From the NCBI GenBank assembly GCA_050729555.1, contig JBOHLR010000001.1, forward strand, positions 1-58,874: a stretch of DNA of 58,874 nucleotides, read 5' to 3'. Positions 1 to 9,780 of this stretch are shown piece after piece. Made by a program: the position numbers and the translations under genes. A model generated the notes under the pieces. The model worked only from the letters and a program-made list of their open reading frames with translations, searched no databases and had not been told where the DNA came from. The stretch's first letter is position 1. The number at the start of each line of letters is the position of its first letter. The DNA is from REEB95 sp050729555 (GTDB taxonomy: Bacteria; Pseudomonadota; Alphaproteobacteria; ATCC43930; CGMCC-115725).

Positions 1-71
1 AGGGGATGGTCACGGTGCCTCGCGGCCGACACCATAGAGCCGTCGCCCCGGCCATTTCCACCCCACGCACG

Positions 72-105
72 AAAAAAGAAAGGCCCAGTGTGGGGTCCGG
101 GCCTT
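72..105 (-). terminator. Rho-independent terminator of the OmpA-like gene
   Basis: Read on the minus strand, a 7-bp stem (AAGGCCC at 105-99 pairing with GGGCCTT at 86-80) with a 12-base loop is followed by a T-rich run (77-72). It lies about 25 bases past the stop codon of the OmpA-like gene, where an intrinsic terminator is expected. The first 70 bases of the window hold no gene I can support. Confidence 0.75.
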
Positions 106-130
106 CCTTCGCGCTCCCCCCGTGTGGTGC

Positions 131-1225
131 TTACGGGATGAGGATCTCGACGCGCCGGTTTTGCGGCTCGCGTACGCCGTTGGGCGTCGGTACGCGCGGA
201 TCGGCCTCGCCTTCCCAGGCCACGCCAATGTCGGCATCCGGCACGCCAAGCGCGATCAACGTGCGGCGTACGGTTTCGGCGCGCGCCCGCGACAACGCAA
301 GATTGTAGCGCGGCGAGCCGGACGTATCGGTGTAGCCGGTCAGCTTGATCTGGGTCCTGCCGTTCTGCTGGAACGCGGCAGCCGCGGCGGCGACCACGTC
401 ATGCCCCTGCGGCGTCAGCGCCGCGCTGTTGAGGTTGAAGAAGACGATATAGGTCAGCGGCGCCGGCGGCGGCACTGGAACCGGCTGCACCACGGGCGGC
501 CCGGCTTGCGGATTCGGCTGATAGGCCGGCGGACCCGCCTGCACTTCGGGTGTCGGTTCCGGCACGCCGAAGTACCAGGTCAAGCTGGCGAGCACGTTGT
601 GGCTTTCGTTCTTGAGACCGAGGCGGCCGCCGGACGCGTAAGTGAACGACGGATCGACGGTGGCGAAGTAGCGGTACTCGAGACCGAGCGCCAGATTGGG
701 CAGAACCATGTAGTTGACGCCCACGATCGGCTCATAGGCGAAAACATTGTCGGACGAGTTGGATAACGTCGTGCCGTTGGCGCGCACATTGTCGAGCGAG
801 ACATGCGACATGCCGACGCCGATACCGATATACGGAACGAAGGGCGTGCCGGTGCGCAAATCCCACAGCGCACGGACCATGCCAGACGTGTTCTTGACCG
901 AGCCGCTCGCCGTGGTCGCCGCGACGTTGTTCACGTCGATGCTCTTGATGCCGGAATGGCTGAAATCGAGGCCGAGTTCGAGGCGCAGCTGATCGAACTT
1001 CCAGCCGACCGCGCCACCGACGACATAGCCCTCTTTCTGCTTGGCGGTGACGTTGTCGCCGGTCGTGCTGTGGCCGGTCATGTCGTTCATATGCGACCAG
1101 CCGCCTTCGCCGCGGATGTAGGGGCCATCGGGTCCAGTCCCCGGCGAACCAAAGGTTTGGGCGAAAGCCGGCACGGCCAGCGCACACAGCGCCAAGCTCA
1201 AAGCCGAAGCACGCATGAAATTCAT
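131..1225 (-). CDS. OmpA-like outer membrane beta-barrel protein with peptidoglycan-binding domain
   Basis: 364 aa. A signal peptide (about 1-22, cleavage after AFA) is followed by an eight-strand-type outer membrane barrel (about 25-220), a Pro-rich linker (221-257) and a C-terminal OmpA/MotB domain (258-364). The domain has the peptidoglycan-contact residues: Asp300 in GYTDTSG and Arg358 in NRRVEI. The protein should link the outer membrane to the cell wall. The start at 1225 has a good GAGGAG ribosome site; a second Met is at residue 4. A terminator lies at 72-105 and an AT-rich promoter region upstream, so it looks monocistronic. The family is clear; the specific porin name is not. Confidence 0.9.
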   Translation of the reverse strand: MNFMRASALSLALCALAVPAFAQTFGSPGTGPDGPYIRGEGGWSHMNDMTGHSTTGDNVTAKQKEGYVVGGAVGWKFDQLRLELGLDFSHSGIKSIDVNNVAATTASGSVKNTSGMVRALWDLRTGTPFVPYIGIGVGMSHVSLDNVRANGTTLSNSSDNVFAYEPIVGVNYMVLPNLALGLEYRYFATVDPSFTYASGGRLGLKNESHNVLASLTWYFGVPEPTPEVQAGPPAYQPNPQAGPPVVQPVPVPPPAPLTYIVFFNLNSAALTPQGHDVVAAAAAAFQQNGRTQIKLTGYTDTSGSPRYNLALSRARAETVRRTLIALGVPDADIGVAWEGEADPRVPTPNGVREPQNRRVEILIP

Positions 1226-1269
1226 CGCGATCTCCTCACCGAACGCAATTCGGGATGGCGGGCGGCGGG

Positions 1270-1298
1270 ATTATTATGGTTAATCCTAAAAACGGCAA
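1270..1298 (-). promoter_or_regulatory. Probable sigma70-type promoter of the OmpA-like gene
   Basis: On the minus strand TTGCCG (1298-1293) and an AATAAT/TAATAA hexamer (1275-1270) are 17 (or 16) bases apart in a strikingly AT-rich stretch of otherwise GC-rich DNA. The predicted start of transcription is about 38 bases before the ATG. The rest of 1300-1436 is AT-rich and contains no supportable gene. Confidence 0.45.
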
Positions 1299-1436
1299 GT
1301 ATTTACTTATCTTTAGACTGTAAAAACGCGTTTCTATTGTTTGATTTCTGACGATTTACTTTACAAATATTGCACAGAACTAGATCAATACCCGACAGCG
1401 CGTCAAATCCGCCGACAGCGTCCGCACGGGAGTCGG

Positions 1437-2282
1437 CTATTGTGTCAGCGCGGCGCACGCCGCCGGCAACGGTGGCCGTGGCGGCGGCACGGTCGGTGTC
1501 GGCGGCTTGGGCTTGCTCAGCTCCAGGGCCCACCACGCGAAGACCGCCGGATTGCAGCCTTCACCCGCGGCCACAGGCGGCTGCTGGACGCACAAAGGCG
1601 AGCCGGCGGGACATTTCAGGCGGACATGAAAATGCGCCATGTGGCCGTACCAGGGATGGACGCGGGCAAGCCAGCTGCGACCGCCCTCACCCGCACCGCC
1701 ATAGCCGCGGCACAACGCCTGTTTGATTGCCGGATTGACGAAGATGCGATCGACGGCCGGATCGCGTGCCGCCAGCCGCAGCAGCGTCACCTGGCGCGGT
1801 CCGAACCGCGCCGGATCGATCGCGCTCTGATCGGCGAGTACCATCGAAGGTGGCTCCAGGGTCTTGCGCGCCGCAATGGGCAAACCCGGCACCGTGTCGA
1901 GCGTGAACCAAATGTCGACGTCAACGCCGGTCTCGTGCGACACGTGATTGGACGACATCGGTCCGCCGCGCGGCTGGGCCATATCACCGACATAGAAGAC
2001 TGGCAGCCCTGCAACATGCGCCTCGCGTCCAAGCCGCTCGACGAATCCGACGGTCTCCGGATGGCCAAAATAGCGGTGTTCGCCCGGCCGCAGCACTTCG
2101 AACCCCGGCCCGTCCCACGGCAACGTTGCGGCGCCGGCGAGGCAGCCGTTCCACGGCCGGCCGATGACCTGCGGCGGACCTGCCGTCGGCGCCAAGGTCG
2201 GGTTGCTCCACGACGCGGCGCTGATCGGAACGCTCAGCAGCATCCCGATCGTGACGGTCGCAATCGACACGGCAGCGCGCAT
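1437..2282 (-). CDS. mepA: Penicillin-insensitive murein endopeptidase MepA
   Basis: 281 aa from the ATG at 2282, chosen because it begins a signal peptide (about 1-22) and has a GAGAGG ribosome site; the frame is open 99 bases further upstream. The zinc signature of peptidase family M74 is complete: SSNHVSHETGVDVDIW (His113, His116, Asp121, Asp123) and HMAHFHV near residue 217. The enzyme is a periplasmic LAS-type metallopeptidase that cuts D-Ala-mDAP cross-links. The C-terminus ends in a Pro-rich, Cys-containing tail after about residue 255. It is divergent from the SDR gene with 67 bases between. Confidence 0.93.
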   Translation of the reverse strand: MRAAVSIATVTIGMLLSVPISAASWSNPTLAPTAGPPQVIGRPWNGCLAGAATLPWDGPGFEVLRPGEHRYFGHPETVGFVERLGREAHVAGLPVFYVGDMAQPRGGPMSSNHVSHETGVDVDIWFTLDTVPGLPIAARKTLEPPSMVLADQSAIDPARFGPRQVTLLRLAARDPAVDRIFVNPAIKQALCRGYGGAGEGGRSWLARVHPWYGHMAHFHVRLKCPAGSPLCVQQPPVAAGEGCNPAVFAWWALELSKPKPPTPTVPPPRPPLPAACAALTQ

Positions 2283-2349
2283 GATGGCCTCTCGGTTCGA
2301 GCTTCGACGTAATCTGGCGTGTGGAACGCAAATGCGCAAAGGAAAGACC

Positions 2350-3093
2350 ATGAATGCATCACCGCAGATTCTGATCGTCACCGGGGGAAGCCGCGGTATC
2401 GGTGCGGCTGTCGCCGTCGGCGCCGCGCGGCGTGGCTACGGCGTTGCGATCAACTACAAGGGCAATCGAAAGCGCGCCGACGCGATTGTGTCGGAAATCG
2501 CCGAGGCCGGCGGTAAGGCGATCGCAGTCCAGGGCGATGTCGCACAGGAACCCGATGTCGAGCGGCTTTTCGTGGAGACCGACAAGGCGCTCGGCCGCGT
2601 CACGGTGCTGGTCAACAACGCCGGCATTCTCGGTCCGCTCGGTCGGATCGATACGGTTCCCGGTCCCGGGCTTTTCGAACTCTTTGCGATCAATGTCTTC
2701 GGCGCAATGTTGTGCGCGCGGGAAGCCGTAAAGCGCATGTCAACCAAACGCGGCGGCAAGGGTGGCGCGATCGTCAACGTGTCTTCGGCGTTGGCGCGGC
2801 TCGGCGGCGCCGGCGAGACCGTGCCCTATGCGGCGACCAAAGGCGCAATCGAAACCTTCACGTTCGGTCTTGCCCAGGAAGTGGTGGAAGAAGGTATCCG
2901 CGTGAACGCCGTCGCGCCCGGTGTCGTCGACACCGAGATTCACCCGGCTGGCCGAATGACCCGCCTTGGTCCGGCTTTGCCGATGAAACGTCCCGGCCAG
3001 CCGGATGAAGTCGCGAACGCGATCCTCTGGCTGCTATCGCCCGAAGCGTCTTACGTTTCGGGCGCGATCCTCGGCGTCTCGGGCGCTCGCTAG
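2350..3093 (+). CDS. SDR family NAD(P)-dependent oxidoreductase
   Basis: 247 aa classical short-chain dehydrogenase. The cofactor motif TGGSRGIG is at residues 11-18, NNAG at 89-92, catalytic Ser145/146 in NVSS, and Tyr160-x3-Lys164 (YAATK). The C-terminus retains a typical LLSPEASYVSG segment. The ATG at 2350 is preceded by AAAGGA and places the Rossmann motif at the usual distance, so the longer open frame from 2164 is not used. The substrate cannot be inferred. It ends convergently with the MFS gene, sharing 4 bases. Confidence 0.88.
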   Translation: MNASPQILIVTGGSRGIGAAVAVGAARRGYGVAINYKGNRKRADAIVSEIAEAGGKAIAVQGDVAQEPDVERLFVETDKALGRVTVLVNNAGILGPLGRIDTVPGPGLFELFAINVFGAMLCAREAVKRMSTKRGGKGGAIVNVSSALARLGGAGETVPYAATKGAIETFTFGLAQEVVEEGIRVNAVAPGVVDTEIHPAGRMTRLGPALPMKRPGQPDEVANAILWLLSPEASYVSGAILGVSGAR

Positions 3094-4247
3094 GCGGGCC
3101 GCTCGCGCCAGAAACGCAGCACGATCGCCGCCAAGATCAACAGCATCGCGACGACAATGGCGACGCATCCCGGCCAACCGGCGCGGTCCCACGCATAACC
3201 CGGCAATACCGCGCCGAGACTGCCACCGACATAATAGCAGGTGACGTACAGGCCGACCGCCGACGAGCGCGCACGCTGTACCGAAACCGCCACCGACGCG
3301 GTTGCGGACGTTTGTACGATGAAGCCGCAACCGGCGCCGATCGCCAGGCCCGCGATGATCACCGTCAGGCTGCCGGTCAAGGTCAGCAGCAAGCCGCAGA
3401 TCCAGATGCCGAGCACACCGAGCACCAGACGGCGACGGCCGAAGCGCCGTACCAGCCGTCCCGTGAGCGGTGTCGTCGCCACGCCGACCAGATAGACGAC
3501 GAAGATCGTGCCGAGCGCGGCAGCCGACAGATCGAACGGCGGCGCCGCAAGATGGAAATTCACGTAGGTGAAGGTGGCAACGAACGAGAACAAGACGCCG
3601 AAACCAACGGCGAAGATCGCGTCGAGCCGTGGATCGAGGATGTGGTTGACGATGTGCCGTAGGGCGTGTACCGGACCGGCGCTGGCGACGAATTGACGCT
3701 CGCGGGGCATCAAGACAATGACGCCGGCCGCTGCTACTGCAGTCAAAACGGCAAGACCCAGGAACGCGCCACGCGTGCCGTAAGGCCCGACCAGAATGCC
3801 GCAGAGGAATCGGCCGAAGAAACCGCCGAAGCAGCTGCCCGACAAATAGATGCCGGCGACGCCGGTCGCTTGTGCGGCCGGCACCTCGTCGCCGATATAA
3901 GCGACGGTAACGACGAAGATCGGCGGCAGCAGCAAACCCTGGACGAAGCGCCAAAACACCATCGCCGATAGCGTGGTCGACAGCGCGATCAACACCGTCG
4001 GCACGATCAGTGCGATCATAGCGGTGACGATCACACGCTTACGGCCGATCAGGTCAGCGCCGGCGCCGGTGAATGGCGCGATGATCGCGACCGCCAAGGT
4101 GGTGGCGCTGATCATGTGACTGGCCGCGCCCGCATCGACTCCGTAGAGGGTACGGATGGTCGGCAGGATCGATTGCGGCGCGTACAGATCAACGAAGCTG
4201 CAGAAACCAGCGAGCCAGACGGCGGCTGCCCGGGCGGTCGCGGTCAT
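3090..4247 (-). CDS. MFS transporter
   Basis: 385 aa, about 12 hydrophobic segments. The loop after TM2 carries the MFS signature form ADLIGRKR (about residues 64-71) and the second half has the related GRLVRRFGRRR loop. The composition resembles drug/metabolite exporters of the YnfM/Bcr type, but the substrate is unknown. It converges on the SDR gene (4-base overlap) and diverges from purM with a 61-base spacer. There is no Shine-Dalgarno sequence; instead an extended -10 element lies 6 bases before the ATG. Confidence 0.85.
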   Translation of the reverse strand: MTATARAAAVWLAGFCSFVDLYAPQSILPTIRTLYGVDAGAASHMISATTLAVAIIAPFTGAGADLIGRKRVIVTAMIALIVPTVLIALSTTLSAMVFWRFVQGLLLPPIFVVTVAYIGDEVPAAQATGVAGIYLSGSCFGGFFGRFLCGILVGPYGTRGAFLGLAVLTAVAAAGVIVLMPRERQFVASAGPVHALRHIVNHILDPRLDAIFAVGFGVLFSFVATFTYVNFHLAAPPFDLSAAALGTIFVVYLVGVATTPLTGRLVRRFGRRRLVLGVLGIWICGLLLTLTGSLTVIIAGLAIGAGCGFIVQTSATASVAVSVQRARSSAVGLYVTCYYVGGSLGAVLPGYAWDRAGWPGCVAIVVAMLLILAAIVLRFWRERPA

Positions 4248-4253
4248 TGCCGC

Positions 4254-4262
4254 AGTCTACCA
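4254..4262 (-). promoter_or_regulatory. Extended -10 element abutting the MFS start codon
   Basis: On the minus strand TGG-TAGACT ends 6 bases before the ATG at 4247. That spacing puts the predicted first transcribed base at or next to the start codon, suggesting a leaderless message. No convincing -35 is seen. Confidence 0.4.
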
Positions 4263-4308
4263 TGGCCGGGCTTTTCATCGTCGCCGTCCTGGCGTAGAAA
4301 GCGCGCGA

Positions 4309-5369
<1,061 letters not shown>

Positions 5370-5382
<13 letters not shown>

Positions 5383-6014
5383 GGACCGGCGTACTGATCT
5401 CGGGCCGCGGCTCCAATCTCCAGGCGCTGATCGATGCCTGTGCGGCGCGCGACTATCCGGCCGAGATCGTTCTGGTCATCGCCAATCGCGCCGACGCCGC
5501 GGGCCTCGAGCGCGGCGCGCACGCTAAAATTCCGACGCGCGTCGTCGCACACCGCGACTTCGCGGAGCGCGCGGCGTTCGACACTGCGCTCGACGCCGCG
5601 CTCAAAGAGGCGCGCGTCGAACTCGTCTGCCTCGCCGGCTTCATGCGGGTTCTCGGCGCCAACTTCATCGACGCCTGGCGCGACCGTATGATCAATATCC
5701 ATCCGTCGCTGCTGCCTGAATTCCCCGGCCTCGATACGCACGCCCGCGCACTCGCGGCGGGCGCCAAGCGCCACGGCTGCACCGTCCATTTCGTGCGTAA
5801 TGAAGTCGACAGTGGACCGATCATCGTGCAGGGCTCGGTACCGGTGTTGCCGGGCGACAACGCCGATAAATTGGCGGCGCGCGTGCTGGCGCTCGAACAC
5901 CGTGCTTATCCGCTCGCGCTGCGTCTGGTCGCCGACGGCCGTGTTCGCGTGCGGGGCGCCAGTGTCGAGATCGACGGCCGGCCGGGTCCGGTGCGTCTCG
6001 ACGCCACAGCCTGA
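5370..6014 (+). CDS. purN: Phosphoribosylglycinamide formyltransferase
   Basis: 214 aa with a GTG start inside the end of purM. SGRGSNLQAL (residues 11-20) binds the phosphoribosyl group; NIHPSLLPEFPG supplies the catalytic Asn-His; the conserved Asp is in VDSGPI. The enzyme transfers formyl from 10-formyl-THF to GAR, two steps before PurM acts. purMN is the standard pairing. The C-terminus is extended by roughly 15 residues (GRPGPVRLDATA region) relative to the shortest family members. The stop is followed after 2 bases by the next gene. Confidence 0.96.
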
Positions 6015-6016
6015 CC

Positions 6017-7150
6017 GTGCGCTCTTTCCTCCTCCCGGCGGCGTTTTGGCTGGCTATCGGCCTGGTCCAAATCTTCAACTGGAACGAGGCCGGGCCGTGG
6101 AAGGCGCTGGTCCTGCTCGCCTTGTTGGCTTACGCGCCGATCATGCTGCGCGCGTTGCGCGAACCGCACGCCGAGACGCCCGTACCGAGGGCCGTGATTG
6201 GGCTCGTCGCTGCACTGGCGGCGATCGAACTCGTTTACGGTGGGGTGCGGTTCGTTCATCCCCGCCTGATCGACATGGCGACAACGACTCTCGCGGCCGG
6301 CCACGCCATGCTGGCCGGACAGAATCCATATACATTACCGATCGATCCCGAAATTGGTGGCGCGTTCGCCGGCTACAAATATCTGCCCGTGATGCCCGCA
6401 ATTTACCTCCCGCTCGGGTTGGCGCTCGGCGCGCGTGGCGTCCTGGTCACGAACCTGCTGCTCCAAGCCGTGACGGTCGCGCTGATGCTGCACCTCGGAC
6501 GGCGCGCCGGCGGATCCCGCGTCGGTTTCGTCACCAGCGCGCTGTATCTGTCGCTGCCGCTCGTGGCGCAGCAGCTGCTCGCCAAGGGCACGACCGATCT
6601 GGCGGCGGTCGTGCCGCTTCTGCTTGCCTTTGTCGCGTTCGAGCGCAGCGATTTCCTATCGGGCCTCTGCGTCGGCCTGTCGGTCGCAGCCAAGCTGTTT
6701 CCCGGCGTGGTGTTCGCGCCGTGTCTACTGCCGCCCGGCGCCGGCGCACGGGTGCGCTACGGTCTCGGCATCCTATGCGGTATGCTGCCGATGCTGCCTT
6801 ACGCTCTCGCCGCGCCCGGCGCGTTCTACGACAACGTCATCCTGTTCAACGCCATCCGCCCGCCGGACAGCACCAGTTGGCTCGCTTTCGCGCCCGACGG
6901 CGCGGCGCTCGTCGCGCGGTCGATCTTCGTGGCGCTGGCATTTGCCGTCGCGGTCCATGTCTGGCGGCGCGCGCCGGATATGACCGCGCGGTGCGCCTTG
7001 TCGGCGGCGCTGACCCTGGCGGTCATTCTGGCGGCGCCGACGGCGCACCACAATTACCAGCTCTGGTGGCTGCCGTTCTATGCACTGGCCCTGGGTGCGA
7101 CGCTGACGCAACCCCTCGGGGGTTTGCAAAAACCGGCGGCCGCGCTATAG
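6017..7150 (+). CDS. GT87/DUF2029-like polytopic membrane glycosyltransferase
   Basis: 377 aa with about 9-10 hydrophobic segments. Features fit the GT-C fold family DUF2029/GT87, whose characterised members are polyprenyl-phosphate-mannose-dependent mannosyltransferases: AGQNPYT after the first periplasmic loop, YKYLPVMPAIYLPLGL, KLFPGV in mid-protein, and HHNYQLWWLPFY near the end. The GTG start lies 2 bases after the purN stop, so it is translated from the purMN message. Acceptor and sugar are unknown. It should act at the outer face of the inner membrane. Confidence 0.7.
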   Translation: MRSFLLPAAFWLAIGLVQIFNWNEAGPWKALVLLALLAYAPIMLRALREPHAETPVPRAVIGLVAALAAIELVYGGVRFVHPRLIDMATTTLAAGHAMLAGQNPYTLPIDPEIGGAFAGYKYLPVMPAIYLPLGLALGARGVLVTNLLLQAVTVALMLHLGRRAGGSRVGFVTSALYLSLPLVAQQLLAKGTTDLAAVVPLLLAFVAFERSDFLSGLCVGLSVAAKLFPGVVFAPCLLPPGAGARVRYGLGILCGMLPMLPYALAAPGAFYDNVILFNAIRPPDSTSWLAFAPDGAALVARSIFVALAFAVAVHVWRRAPDMTARCALSAALTLAVILAAPTAHHNYQLWWLPFYALALGATLTQPLGGLQKPAAAL

Positions 7151-7180
7151 GTTGCCCAGTTTCCAGTTCAGGGGCGTTTG

Positions 7181-7300
7181 ATGAGCACGTTCGATCTGCA
7201 ACCGCATCGTGAGACTTGGCTCGGGTTCGCGCGGCTGCTTCGTTGGGCAATCGGGACGATCGTCGTCGTCCTCGTGCTGCTTGCCTATTTCCTGGTCTAA
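7181..7300 (+). CDS. aa3-type cytochrome c oxidase small subunit IV (PF07835-like)
   Basis: 39 aa, easily missed because of its length. The N-terminal half (DLQPHRETWLGFARLLRW) matches the family pattern of a short cytoplasmic segment with HxETWxGF, followed by one transmembrane helix running to the C-terminus (YFLV). The ATG at 7181 has an AGGGG ribosome site 8 bases upstream, and a TATAGG hexamer lies about 30 bases before it. In Paracoccus and Rhodobacter this subunit is a non-catalytic part of the aa3 oxidase. No other oxidase gene is nearby. The last 4 bases overlap the convergent ndk stop. Confidence 0.75.
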   Translation: MSTFDLQPHRETWLGFARLLRWAIGTIVVVLVLLAYFLV

Positions 7301-7707
7301 AGCTCGGGAAAGAAGAAGGCGATTTCGCGCTTCGCGGTCTCGGTCGAATCCGAGCCGTGGACCGAATTGGCCTCGATCGATTCGGCGAAATCCTTGCGGA
7401 TCGTGTCCGGCGCCGCTTTGCTCGGGTCCGTGGCGCCCATGATCTCGCGATTGAGCGCGACCGCGTTGTCGCCTTCGAGCACCTGGACCACGACCGGCCC
7501 CGAAATCATGAACGCAACGAGGCTGCCGAAAAACGGCCGCTCCTTGTGCACGTCATAGAAGCCCTCGGCCTGCGCGCGCGACAATTGCATCGGCTTTTGC
7601 GCGACGATCTTGAGGCCGCGCGCAGTGAAGCGGGCATTGATTTTGTCTGTCAGTTTGCGGCGCGTCGCGTCGGGCTTGATGATCGAAAGCGTGCGTTCCT
7701 TGGCCAT
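7297..7707 (-). CDS. ndk: Nucleoside diphosphate kinase
   Basis: 136 aa, slightly short of the usual 140. ERTLSIIKPDATRR at the N-terminus, the nucleotide-binding NREIMGATDP segment and the active-site ANSVHGSDS, whose His is phosphorylated in the ping-pong mechanism, are all intact. It equilibrates NTP pools. It has an AAAGAGG ribosome site and its own well-formed promoter at 7743-7771, so it can be expressed apart from pepA-holC upstream. It ends convergently with the subunit IV gene. Confidence 0.97.
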   Translation of the reverse strand: MAKERTLSIIKPDATRRKLTDKINARFTARGLKIVAQKPMQLSRAQAEGFYDVHKERPFFGSLVAFMISGPVVVQVLEGDNAVALNREIMGATDPSKAAPDTIRKDFAESIEANSVHGSDSTETAKREIAFFFPEL

Positions 7708-7742
7708 GGGCCGAGCCTCTTTGGTGGCGTAAAAGTCGCGGG

Positions 7743-7771
7743 TTTATAGCGGGACCGGCGGGCGGCTTCAA
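7743..7771 (-). promoter_or_regulatory. Sigma70-type promoter of ndk
   Basis: On the minus strand TTGAAG (7771-7766) and TATAAA (7748-7743) are exactly 17 bases apart, 35 bases before the ndk ATG. The -35 element overlaps the holC stop codon. Confidence 0.6.
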
Positions 7772-8220
7772 CCCGCGCCGACCTGTTCCCAGCCCTTTTC
7801 GGTCTGCTGCCAATAGGTCAGGGCATGGCCGGCGGCCTTGGCCTGCTGCCAGCGTCCGCGCGCCGAACTCACTGCGGCTTCGTCGTTGCCGTCGAAGACG
7901 TCGAGCACGCGCTTGTAGCGGTCGACATGCTGCGACGTCGCGCCATCGACCAGCACCAGCATGTCAGCGTTGTTGGGATTCTCATCATCGACGGTGAGCC
8001 AGATCGGCTGTTGCGCGGCATTGCCATCCTTCGCCGAACCGTGCGGCAGGAAGGCGGCGTCGCCATAGGTCCACAGCAAGGCGTTGAGATGGTCGACGCG
8101 CTCGGCTGAGCCGGCGATCAACACGACACGATAGCCGCCGGCAAAGGCTTTTTCGAGCAGCTGTGGCAAAGCGCGATCGAGCGTCAGGCTCCGCAGGTGA
8201 TAGAAGCCGATCTCCGTCAC
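7768..8220 (-). CDS. holC: DNA polymerase III subunit chi
   Basis: 150 aa. EIGFYHL at the start, RVDHLNALLWTY, FLPHG and YWQQTEKGWEQ near the end are typical of HolC, which bridges the clamp loader to SSB. The GTG at 8220 overlaps the pepA stop (GTGA), which decides the start over the longer frame from 8325. pepA-holC is a common pairing in proteobacteria. The SSB-contacting Trp/Arg region looks intact. Confidence 0.9.
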   Translation of the reverse strand: MTEIGFYHLRSLTLDRALPQLLEKAFAGGYRVVLIAGSAERVDHLNALLWTYGDAAFLPHGSAKDGNAAQQPIWLTVDDENPNNADMLVLVDGATSQHVDRYKRVLDVFDGNDEAAVSSARGRWQQAKAAGHALTYWQQTEKGWEQVGAG

Positions 8221-9713
8221 TTGCCGTCGCGAACCTCGTAATTGTCGCGCACGAACCGGTTCAACAGGCGTACGCCGTACCCGGTCGCGCCTTTCGGCAC
8301 CGTCGGCTTGTCCTTGTTCGCCCACGCCGTGCCGGCGATGTCGAGATGCGCCCAGGGCACCTTGTTGACGAAGCGTTCGAGGAAGGTTGCGGCGGTGACG
8401 CTGCCGGCGTCGCGGCCGCCGCTGATGTTCTTAACGTCGGCGGCGTCGCTATCCATCATCTTGTTGTAGGCGTCGCCCAACGGCATGCGCCACAAGGCCT
8501 CGCCGGTCGCCTTGCCCGCCGCAGTCAATTGTTCGGCGAGCTTATCGTCGTTGCTGTAGAGACCGGCATGCTCGTGCCCGAGCGCGATGATGATCGCGCC
8601 CGTCAGCGTCGCGAGATCGATCATCGCCCGCGGCTTGAAGCGATCCTGGCAGTACCAGAGCGCATCGGCCAGAACCAAGCGCCCTTCGGCGTCGGTGTTG
8701 AGAACCTCGATGGTCTGCCCCGACATCGATTTGACGATGTCGCCCGGACGCTGCGCCGTGCCCGAGGGCATGTTCTCGGCGAGCGCCCCGATACCGACGA
8801 CGTTGACCCTGGCCTTGCGTCCGGCCAGTGCCTTCATCAGGCCGATAACCGCGCCGGCGCCGCCCATGTCCCATTTCATGTCTTCCATGCCGGCGGACGG
8901 CTTGATCGAGATGCCGCCGGTGTCGAAGGTGATGCCCTTGCCGACAAAGGCGACCGGCACCTGTTTCTTGTCGTCGGCGCCGTGCCACTGCATCACCAGC
9001 AGCCGCGGCGGCCGCGCGCTTCCCTGCCCGACGCCGAGCAACGCGCCCATGCCGAGCGCTGCCATCTTCTTCTCGTCGAGAATTTCGACCGTGACACCGA
9101 GCTCGGTCAGCGTCTTGGCGCGCTCGGCGAGCGTTTCCGGATAGATCACGTTGGCCGGCTCGGAAACCAGGTCGCGGGTGAAGAACACGCCGTCCGTGAT
9201 CCGATCGAGCGGCGTAAAGCGGCGACGCGCGGCATTAACGTCCTCAACGAGGATCGACAAGGTCTTGAGCGACGGTTTCTGTTCCGGCTTTTCCTTGGTG
9301 CGGTATTTGTCGAAGCGGTAAGAGCGCAGTCGCGCGCCATAGGCGAGGTGCGCGGCAATTTCGGCAGCACGGTCGCCGGCCTCGATCAGCACCGCCGCTT
9401 CGCTTTCGCCCGCGCCATTGAGCGCCGCCAGGATGACGCCGCCACAACGTTGCCACAGCGCGCGATCCGCGGGATCGGCGTTGCCGGTCCCGACCAGCAG
9501 CACGCGCACCACGCCGAGTTTGGCCGGCGCCAGAATCGCCAGCGCCTCTTCCGCCTTGCCTTTGAAGCGAGACGCACCCAGCGCGCGACTCAAGGCCTTT
9601 CCGCTGCGGCGATCGAGTTGCGTTCCCTGAGGCGACAGTTTGCGTCCATCCGCGACGAAAAGGACGAGCGTTCCAGTCCGGGGCAAACGGGGTGACATGA
9701 ATTTGATTTTCAT
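8217..9713 (-). CDS. pepA: Leucyl aminopeptidase (cytosol aminopeptidase, M17)
   Basis: 498 aa from the ATG at 9713, which has a GAGG site; the frame is open 180 bases further upstream but that part resembles no PepA N-terminus. The M17 signature NTDAEGRLVLADAL and the metal ligands in VGKGITFDTGGISIKP and KWDMGGAGAV are present. PepA is a dizinc/manganese hexameric peptidase; in E. coli it also acts as a DNA-binding protein. It is translationally coupled to holC. In many proteobacteria pepA lies divergent from lptF; here two other genes separate them. Confidence 0.96.
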   Translation of the reverse strand: MKIKFMSPRLPRTGTLVLFVADGRKLSPQGTQLDRRSGKALSRALGASRFKGKAEEALAILAPAKLGVVRVLLVGTGNADPADRALWQRCGGVILAALNGAGESEAAVLIEAGDRAAEIAAHLAYGARLRSYRFDKYRTKEKPEQKPSLKTLSILVEDVNAARRRFTPLDRITDGVFFTRDLVSEPANVIYPETLAERAKTLTELGVTVEILDEKKMAALGMGALLGVGQGSARPPRLLVMQWHGADDKKQVPVAFVGKGITFDTGGISIKPSAGMEDMKWDMGGAGAVIGLMKALAGRKARVNVVGIGALAENMPSGTAQRPGDIVKSMSGQTIEVLNTDAEGRLVLADALWYCQDRFKPRAMIDLATLTGAIIIALGHEHAGLYSNDDKLAEQLTAAGKATGEALWRMPLGDAYNKMMDSDAADVKNISGGRDAGSVTAATFLERFVNKVPWAHLDIAGTAWANKDKPTVPKGATGYGVRLLNRFVRDNYEVRDGK

Positions 9714-9780
9714 TGGCAATCCTCGATGCAATACCGCGAAACATCGATAGAGCGTTGAAAACCCTGATGTGTCAACCGGC

